Made by a program: the position numbers and the translations under genes
The notes under the pieces: generated by a model
Databases searched by the model: none
Told to the model about the DNA's origin: nothing
The model's input: only the letters and a program-made list of their open reading frames with translations
In this document: positions 15,718 to 20,809 of the stretch, piece by piece
Layout of the letters: every line of letters starts with the position of its first letter
Position numbering within the stretch: position 1 is the stretch's first letter
Source of the DNA: UBA5499 sp002426275
GTDB lineage: Bacteria; Bacillota; DTU084
NCBI GenBank assembly: GCA_937888735.1
Contig: CALASN010000006.1
Location: 1 to 20,809 of the forward strand
Length of the DNA stretch: 20,809 bases
Reading direction: 5' to 3'

Positions 15718-17579
15718 AACTGAATCGCAGTACGCTCTCTGCCATGAGACAAGAGGGAAAAGCGAAGCTGAAGGTGAAAAAGAGGGTCTTGGTGTGCGCA
15801 GGCACCGGCTGCGTTGCCAACGGCTCTTTGCAGCTTTGGAGCCGCCTGAGCGAGCTTGTGAAAGAGCAGGGACTGGCGGTTGAGGTTGTCGCTAAAAGAG
15901 AAGACGGGATCACGGTGGCCAAAAGCGGCTGCCATGGTTTCTGCGAAATGGGGCCCCTGGTGAGAATCGAGCCGGACGGGATCCTCTATACGAAGGTAAA
16001 AGCCTCCGATGCGGAAGAGATTGTGGAGACCACCCTCAAAGCCGGCCAGGTAGTGGAGAGACTCACCTACAAGCATCCTGTGACAGGAGAGCATTTCGCC
16101 AAAGAGGAAGAGATTCCTTTCTACCGGAAGCAGCACCGGTATTCTCTCTCCGAATGCGGGAATTTGGATCCTGAGGATCTGGAAGAATATTTGGCTCACG
16201 GCGGCTATGAAGCTTTGGAGAATGCCCTCTTTGAGATGACGCCAGAGCAGGTTGCAGATACAGTTCTGGCCTCTGGGCTCAGAGGGCGGGGCGGAGGCGG
16301 CTTCCCCACAGGCCGGAAATGGCAGTTCGCACGCTCGGCCAAGGGCAGCCCCAAGTATCTGATCTGCAACGGCGACGAAGGAGACCCGGGCGCTTTCATG
16401 GATCGCAGCCTGATGGAGGGAGATCCGCACCGGCTCATTGAAGGCATGCTTTTGGCCGCATACGCCATTGGCGCGTCCGAAGGCTATATCTACGTCCGGG
16501 CCGAGTATCCGCTGGCGGTCACAAGGCTCAGGAAAGCCATCGCTGCCGCCGAAGAGTTTGGGCTCTTGGGCGACGATATTTTAGGCAGCGGGTTCAGTTT
16601 TCATCTGAAAATCAAAGAGGGCGCGGGCGCTTTCGTCTGCGGTGAGGAATCCGCACTCATTGCTTCCATTGAAGGCGAACGGGGCATGCCCAGGCCGAAG
16701 CCGCCGTTCCCGGCCAATAAGGGACTGTTTGGGAAACCGACCATCATCAACAATGTGGAGACTTTAGCCAATGTGCCGCTGGTTATCGGCGGCGGCGCCG
16801 CCGAATTCAGGAAATTGGGCACGGAGAAGAGCCCGGGCACTAAGACGTTTGCCATTACAGGACAAGTTGCCAATACCGGCCTGATTGAAGTTCCCATGGG
16901 CACAACTCTCAGGGAAGTAGTCTTCGAGATCGGCGGCGGCCTCAGGGATGGCAAGGAATTTAAGGCCGTGCAAATCGGCGGTCCTTCCGGCGGCTGCCTG
17001 ACCACAGAGCATCTGGATTTGCCCTTGGATTTTGACTCCTTGGCCAAAGTGGGCGCCATGATCGGTTCCGGCGGCATGGTGGTCATGGACAAGAAGACTT
17101 GTATTGTCGAGGTAGCGCGCTTTTTCATGAATTTTACCCAGAACGAGTCTTGCGGCAAGTGTGTGCCTTGCCGTGAGGGAACCAAGAGAATGCTGGAGAT
17201 TCTCGAGCGCATTGTGGCCGGAGAAGGGAAAGAAGAAGATTTGGATTTGCTGGAGGAACTGGCGACGGCGATCCGCGAATCTTCCTTGTGCGGTCTGGGC
17301 AAGACTGCGCCTAATCCTGTGCTCACTACGCTGCGTTATTTCAGGGAGGAATATCTGGCTCATGTCCGGGATAAGAAGTGTCCGGCCGGAGTCTGCAAAG
17401 CCCTTAGGGGTTACGAAATAGATCCCGAACTTTGCCGCGGCTGCAGCAAATGTGCCCGCAATTGTCCGGTTGGGGCCATCAGCGGCAAGATCAAGCAGCC
17501 TTTTGTGATCGATCAGGCAAAGTGCATTAAGTGTGGCGCATGTAAAGAGGCCTGTCCTTTTGGGGCAATTGCTGGATAA
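15714..17579 (+). CDS. hydB: NAD(H)-linked [FeFe] hydrogenase subunit HydB (NuoF-like)
   Basis: The 621-residue length is like Thermotoga HydB. Parts in order: a thioredoxin-like [2Fe-2S] domain (C28, C33, C73, C77); the NuoF core with FMN/NADH loops GRGGGGFPTGRKW (191-203) and CNGDEGDPGAF (218-228); an SLBB-type region; the [4Fe-4S] site CGKCVPC (C480, C483, C486) with C526; and a C-terminal two-cluster ferredoxin domain (C574, C577, C580, C584; C604, C607, C610, C614). HydB holds FMN and the NAD(H) site, where bifurcation between NADH and ferredoxin is thought to take place. The GTG start overlaps the hydC stop; AAGGAAGG lies 9 bases upstream. Its stop is just before the hydA ribosome site. 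Confidence 0.93.
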   Translation: MKLNRSTLSAMRQEGKAKLKVKKRVLVCAGTGCVANGSLQLWSRLSELVKEQGLAVEVVAKREDGITVAKSGCHGFCEMGPLVRIEPDGILYTKVKASDAEEIVETTLKAGQVVERLTYKHPVTGEHFAKEEEIPFYRKQHRYSLSECGNLDPEDLEEYLAHGGYEALENALFEMTPEQVADTVLASGLRGRGGGGFPTGRKWQFARSAKGSPKYLICNGDEGDPGAFMDRSLMEGDPHRLIEGMLLAAYAIGASEGYIYVRAEYPLAVTRLRKAIAAAEEFGLLGDDILGSGFSFHLKIKEGAGAFVCGEESALIASIEGERGMPRPKPPFPANKGLFGKPTIINNVETLANVPLVIGGGAAEFRKLGTEKSPGTKTFAITGQVANTGLIEVPMGTTLREVVFEIGGGLRDGKEFKAVQIGGPSGGCLTTEHLDLPLDFDSLAKVGAMIGSGGMVVMDKKTCIVEVARFFMNFTQNESCGKCVPCREGTKRMLEILERIVAGEGKEEDLDLLEELATAIRESSLCGLGKTAPNPVLTTLRYFREEYLAHVRDKKCPAGVCKALRGYEIDPELCRGCSKCARNCPVGAISGKIKQPFVIDQAKCIKCGACKEACPFGAIAG

Positions 17580-17592
17580 AGGAGGTGCCGAT

Positions 17593-19608
17593 ATGGCAGA
17601 AATGATAATCGACGGCGTAGCCGTGGAGTTTACAGATGAAAAGAACATTTTGGAGGTTGTGCGCAAGGCCGGAATCGAGCTGCCCACCTTTTGCTATCAT
17701 TCCGAGCTGAGCATTTACGGCGCCTGTCGGATGTGTATGGTGGAAATAGACGGCAGGGGCATAGCGGCTTCTTGTTCTACGCCGCCTGAAACGGGACTTG
17801 TGGTGCACACCAATACCCCGAGACTGCAGCGCAACAGGCGGATGGTTTTGGAGCTGCTTTTGGCCAATCACGATCGGGATTGTACGACCTGTGAAAAGAG
17901 CGGCGCCTGCAGGCTGCAGGATCTGGCCCAGAGGATGGGAGTGCGGCAAGTTCGGTTCGGCCACAGAGAGAAAATGCTGCCCATTGATGACAGTTCCCCG
18001 GCCATTGTCCGGGATCCGAATAAATGCATTCTCTGCGGCGATTGCGTGCGCGTTTGTTCCGAGGTGCAGGGAATCGGAGTGCTGGATTTTGTCAACCGCG
18101 GCTCCGAAGCGGAGGTGAGTCCCGCTTTCGGCAAGAAGCTTGCCGAAGTGGACTGCGTAAACTGCGGTCAGTGCGCTTCGGTTTGTCCCACCGGCGCTTT
18201 GGTGGTGCGCTCGGAAATCCAGGACGTATTTAAGGCCATTTATGATCCGGAAAAGGTGGTTGTGGCTCAGATTGCCCCTGCGGTCCGGGTTGCCATCGGC
18301 GAGGAATTTGGCCTCAAGCCCGGAGAGGTTGCCATGGGACAAATGGTGGCATCTCTTAAGAAAATGGGTTTCAATAAGGTGTATGATACCAGTTTTGCGG
18401 CTGATCTCACAGTGCTTGAGGAAACGCATGAGTTCCTGGAGCGGGTGCAGAAGGGAGAGCGGCTGCCTCAGTTCACGTCTTGTTGCCCGGGCTGGGTGAA
18501 ATATGCCGAGCAGTATCATCCGGAACTGCTGCCGCAGCTGTCCAGTTGCCGCTCGCCGCAGCAGATGTTCGGTTCGGTGGCCAAACGCTTTTTGGCCAAA
18601 GAAATGGGCATTGACTCTCAGGAGCTGGTGGTAGTATCAATCATGCCCTGTACGGCTAAAAAATTCGAAGCAAAGCGGCCGGAATTCAGCGTTCAAGCCG
18701 GTGACGGCAATGTGCCTGACGTAGACTATGTGCTCACCACCCAGGAATTGGCCCGGATGGTTAAGGAATATGGCTTAGACTTTAACGATTTGGAACCGGA
18801 GTCGCTGGACATGCCTTTTGGCCTCTCCACAGGCGCAGGCATGATCTTCGGCAACAGCGGCGGCGTGGCTGAAGCCGTGCTGAGGGCGGCCGGAGAAATG
18901 GCCACAGGCCACGGTTCCGCGCAGGTAAATTTTTCTCAGGTCCGCGGCCTTGACGGCATCAGGGAAGCAGAGGTTGATGTGGCGGGTAATAAAGTGCGCC
19001 TGGCGGTTGTGCATAGCCTCAGCAATGTGAAGGCTCTGCTGGCCAAGCTGGCCGCAGGGGAAGTAGCCTACGACCTGATCGAGGTTATGGCGTGCCCCGG
19101 AGGCTGTATTGGCGGCGGCGGACAGCCGCTGCCCAATGATACCGATGCCAGGCTGAAGAGACGGAAGGGTCTTTATTCAGTCGACAGGCAGCAGACTTTG
19201 CGCAAGAGTCAGGATAATCCTCTCCTGCAGAATCTCTATCACAGGTGGCTGGAGAAGCCGGGCAGCGCCTTGGCGCACCGGACGCTCCATACGGACTACG
19301 GCACCCGCAGGCGCATCACAGGCGAAGATATCAGTCTGGTGGCCAACAACAATGACCAGGCGAAGGTGGAAGTTTCAGTCTGCGTCGGCACCTGCTGTTA
19401 CCTGGGCGGTTCCTACAGCACCCTGCAGGAGCTGCTCCGCAGGGTGAAAGAGGAAGGGCTAAGAGACAGAGTGGACGTGCGCGCCACCTTCTGTCTGGAA
19501 AGCTGTGCCGGCGGTCCGGCTGTGAAGGTGGGGGAGGAAATCTTAAGCGGCATGGATCCTTCCAATGTAGATAAACTCATGGCAATCATCAAAGATAGAT
19601 TACAATAA
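17593..19608 (+). CDS. hydA: Catalytic [FeFe] hydrogenase subunit HydA
   Basis: The protein is 671 residues from ATG 17593, with AAAGGAGGTG ending 5 bases upstream; a longer frame from 17533 overlaps hydB and has no such site. Parts in order: NuoG-like [2Fe-2S] (C34, C45, C48, C61), His-ligated cluster (H93, C97, C100, C106), two [4Fe-4S] clusters (C145, C148, C151, C155; C188, C191, C194, C198), then the H-cluster domain with complete TSCCPGW (295-301), MPCTAKK (351-357) and MACPGGCIGGGG (499-510). A thioredoxin-like [2Fe-2S] domain closes the protein (C597, C601 or C602, C634, C638). Unlike HydS, the relay cysteine is present, so this is the catalytic enzyme making or using H2 with ferredoxin and NAD(H). 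It is the last gene before the terminator. Confidence 0.95.
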   Translation: MAEMIIDGVAVEFTDEKNILEVVRKAGIELPTFCYHSELSIYGACRMCMVEIDGRGIAASCSTPPETGLVVHTNTPRLQRNRRMVLELLLANHDRDCTTCEKSGACRLQDLAQRMGVRQVRFGHREKMLPIDDSSPAIVRDPNKCILCGDCVRVCSEVQGIGVLDFVNRGSEAEVSPAFGKKLAEVDCVNCGQCASVCPTGALVVRSEIQDVFKAIYDPEKVVVAQIAPAVRVAIGEEFGLKPGEVAMGQMVASLKKMGFNKVYDTSFAADLTVLEETHEFLERVQKGERLPQFTSCCPGWVKYAEQYHPELLPQLSSCRSPQQMFGSVAKRFLAKEMGIDSQELVVVSIMPCTAKKFEAKRPEFSVQAGDGNVPDVDYVLTTQELARMVKEYGLDFNDLEPESLDMPFGLSTGAGMIFGNSGGVAEAVLRAAGEMATGHGSAQVNFSQVRGLDGIREAEVDVAGNKVRLAVVHSLSNVKALLAKLAAGEVAYDLIEVMACPGGCIGGGGQPLPNDTDARLKRRKGLYSVDRQQTLRKSQDNPLLQNLYHRWLEKPGSALAHRTLHTDYGTRRRITGEDISLVANNNDQAKVEVSVCVGTCCYLGGSYSTLQELLRRVKEEGLRDRVDVRATFCLESCAGGPAVKVGEEILSGMDPSNVDKLMAIIKDRLQ

Positions 19609-19625
19609 AAACAGAGCAAAGAAGC

Positions 19626-19669
19626 AAGAAGAAGCTGCAAGGCATTTACACCTTGCGGCTTCTTCTTTT
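19626..19669 (+). terminator. Intrinsic terminator of the hydrogenase operon
   Basis: A 17-base-pair stem (19626-19642 with 19651-19667, one T-G wobble pair) encloses an eight-base loop and ends in TTTT. It lies 17 bases after the hydA stop and is the strongest terminator in the window. Confidence 0.9.
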
Positions 19670-19747
19670 GCGTCGTGCCCGGGTAAGCGCGCAGCTTGTC
19701 CGGCCGGTACTTTTGAGCTGACGGAAGTTGACATCTCAAGGCTTTAA

Positions 19748-19776
19748 TTGATTTTAGGCATTAGCTTGTGTATAAT
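19748..19776 (+). promoter_or_regulatory. Promoter of the MNT-HEPN pair
   Basis: TTGATT (19748-19753) and a perfect TATAAT (19771-19776) are 17 bases apart. Transcription would begin near 19783, 30 bases before the chosen ATG. This also rules out the longer reading frame from GTG 19768, which lies inside the promoter. Confidence 0.75.
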
Positions 19777-19812
19777 GAAATTGCAAACCACATTTGCTGC
19801 GAGGTGAGTCTT

Positions 19813-20139
19813 ATGAGCGAGGATCTCCAGCGGGAGGTTATGGCTTTGGTTAATCGAATAAATGAAGTTGCTTTAGTGGAGAGAATCTATTTATTTGGTT
19901 CTTTTGCCTATGGCGAACCCAATGAAGATAGCGATCTTGATTTATGTATTATAACAGATGATACTAACATTAGAAAAAGGGATTTAATAAGAGCCATTAG
20001 GAAATCCATTTCCAATGTTGCGACAATGCCGGTGGATATCCTTGTATATAATAAAGATGATTTCCAGAAAAGGGCAAATCTGGAAACTACGCTAGAGTAT
20101 AAAATAAAAAACGAAGGGGTGAAGGTTTTTGAACAATAA
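19813..20139 (+). CDS. MNT-type minimal nucleotidyltransferase (antitoxin-like)
   Basis: The protein is 108 residues from ATG 19813, with GAGGTGA 5 bases upstream. It carries the complete nucleotidyltransferase signature: GSFAYGEPNEDSDLDL (29-44), where G29-S30 bind the triphosphate and D41/D43 the metal, and a third aspartate D75 in MPVDILVYN. Such minimal nucleotidyltransferases pair with HEPN proteins; in the MntA-HepT system the enzyme adds AMP groups to the toxin and silences it. The partner gene overlaps its stop by 11 bases. Base composition is clearly more AT-rich than the hydrogenase genes, suggesting later arrival. Whether this pair is a true toxin-antitoxin module is inference. Confidence 0.85.
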   Translation: MSEDLQREVMALVNRINEVALVERIYLFGSFAYGEPNEDSDLDLCIITDDTNIRKRDLIRAIRKSISNVATMPVDILVYNKDDFQKRANLETTLEYKIKNEGVKVFEQ

Positions 20140-20521
20140 CGACATCGCTGCGGAATGGTTTGCTTTTGCAGAAAATGATTTAAATTCCGCAAAATTTCTC
20201 CTTCAGATGCTGCCAACTCCTTACGAAATAATTTGTTATCATTGTCAGCAAAGTGCGGAAAAATATTTAAAAGGTTACATCGCATTGAATGGAGGTAAGC
20301 TAATAAAAACGCACGATCTAGTACTTTTAAATAAAATATGCAGTCAATATGCGGTAGATTTTAAAGAGGTAGAGGATGATTGCATAGAGTTAGTTGATTA
20401 TGGTGTGCAAGTTAGATATCCAGCTAACACTGAGCTAACTGAAAATGATATGGCTCAAGCAATAGAAAGCGCAGAAAACATTAGAAAGTTTGTCCTAGAT
20501 AAAATAGAGCGTTCCCAATAG
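20129..20521 (+). CDS. HEPN-domain protein
   Basis: The 130-residue all-helical protein is a HEPN domain of the type with AENDLNSAKFLL (14-25), CYHCQQSAEKYLKGY (36-50), THDL (61-64) and VRYP (95-98). HEPN domains are often RNases with an Rx4-6H active site; that motif is absent here, since no arginine is followed by a histidine at that distance. Either it is not a classical RNase or it acts differently. The TTG start overlaps the MNT gene by 11 bases, and AAGGGGTGA lies 6 bases upstream, so the two are made together. Codon use is as AT-rich as in its partner. Confidence 0.82.
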   Translation: MNNNDIAAEWFAFAENDLNSAKFLLQMLPTPYEIICYHCQQSAEKYLKGYIALNGGKLIKTHDLVLLNKICSQYAVDFKEVEDDCIELVDYGVQVRYPANTELTENDMAQAIESAENIRKFVLDKIERSQ

Positions 20522-20617
20522 GGTCGCAGTATCCACTTTGAAAGCAGGGGTTAGAGCCTTGCGCTACTGATAATTTTGGAGCGCGGGGGAAAAGGTCAAT
20601 TTTTAACAGAATTTTTT

Positions 20618-20764
20618 TTATTTTTTAAGGTGAGAGCCGAGACTCGGAAAAGCCTTTAAAAAATTGAGATTGTCCCAGATGTCGTGGAATTTCACATGCG
20701 TAGCCTCACTCAATATTTCACGCTGTAGCTGCCTTCTCTGTGATTCCCAAGTAAGCGCTAAGCT
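20618..20764 (-). pseudogene. Short stop-interrupted reading frame, possible gene remnant
   Basis: On the minus strand a frame of about 48 codons ends in HDIWDNLNFLKAFPSLGSHL followed by KK and a stop at 20620-20618. It reads like a natural protein C-terminus, with mixed charged and hydrophobic residues. Just upstream an in-frame stop (20767-20765) interrupts it, and the same frame continues open to the window edge (SIVFPVIKMFPRLV). No good ribosome site or ATG is seen. It may be the decayed end of a gene whose body lies beyond the window. I do not recognise the family. Confidence 0.25.
20621..20663. repeat. Interrupted palindrome after the MNT-HEPN pair
   Basis: Outer arms TTTTTTAAGG and CCTTTAAAAAA are near-complementary, and between them sits the perfect palindrome CCGAGACTCGG. 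It could be a bidirectional terminator or a recombination end. It lies about 100 bases after the HEPN stop; the bases between (20522-20617) show nothing recognisable. Confidence 0.35.
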
Positions 20765-20809
20765 TTAAACTAAGCGAGGAAACATCTTTATAACCGGGAA
20801 CACGATTGA

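Noticed and set aside
17533..17592. Upstream extension of hydA into hydB
   Set aside because: It has no ribosome site, while AAAGGAGGTG sits just before ATG 17593, where HydA homology begins.
17527..18519. Long minus-strand open frame of 330 codons, and a similar one at 15642-16430
   Set aside because: Both are antisense to hydrogenase genes with complete cluster motifs; their translations are low-complexity and match no domain.
19768..19812. Upstream extension of the MNT gene from GTG 19768
   Set aside because: It contains the -10 box of the gene's own promoter, and a good ribosome site precedes ATG 19813.
1..20809. CRISPR arrays, tRNA, rRNA or an intact insertion sequence
   Set aside because: No regularly spaced repeats, tRNA-like cloverleaf sequences, rRNA stretches or complete transposase were seen on either strand.

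Overview
The window looks like a chromosomal segment of an anaerobic, hydrogen-metabolising member of the Bacillota (Clostridia-like). The evidence is the rapZ-yvcK pair, strong AAGGAGG-type ribosome sites, frequent TTG and GTG starts, and a five-gene [FeFe]-hydrogenase operon. I cannot assign a genus. No rRNA, tRNA, CRISPR array or intact insertion sequence was seen, and no gene-free stretch exceeds about 290 bases.

Layout. (1) 3-728: the 3' part of a MraY/WecA-like membrane sugar-phosphate transferase. (2) 3451-722, minus strand: a three-gene unit coding for a DUF4912 protein, a GH57 glucan branching enzyme and a small zinc ribbon. (3) 3638-7778, plus strand: a translationally coupled unit of a PHP metal hydrolase, a secreted metallophosphoesterase with a PQQ-type propeller, and NagA. 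A second PHP gene (8510-7770, minus) converges on it. (4) 8659-12181: rapZ and yvcK behind an extended -10 promoter, then a LysE-type exporter and a Qnr-like pentapeptide-repeat protein, where whiA is normally found in Bacillota. (5) 12406-19608: the hydrogenase operon. It holds a PAS-bearing, putatively sensory [FeFe] hydrogenase (HydS type), a SpoIIE/PP2C phosphatase, and hydC-hydB-hydA for a trimeric NAD(H)/ferredoxin-linked, probably electron-bifurcating hydrogenase. A consensus-like promoter, a large inverted repeat around its -10 and a possible Rex site precede it; a strong intrinsic terminator follows. (6) 19748-20521: a visibly more AT-rich MNT-HEPN pair with its own promoter, typical of a mobile toxin-antitoxin-type module. 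(7) 20522-20809: mostly non-coding, with an interrupted palindrome and a short, stop-interrupted reading frame on the minus strand.

How the genes may work together. The hydrogenase operon is the functional centre. HydABC would balance NADH and reduced ferredoxin against H2. HydS plus the phosphatase looks like a built-in H2 or redox sensor with its signalling output in the same transcript, and the promoter region offers a second control layer. The other groups point to glycogen, cell-wall sugar and amino-sugar metabolism and its control (RapZ and YvcK act in amino-sugar and carbon or cell-envelope regulation). All functional assignments come from reading motifs by eye; no database search was run.
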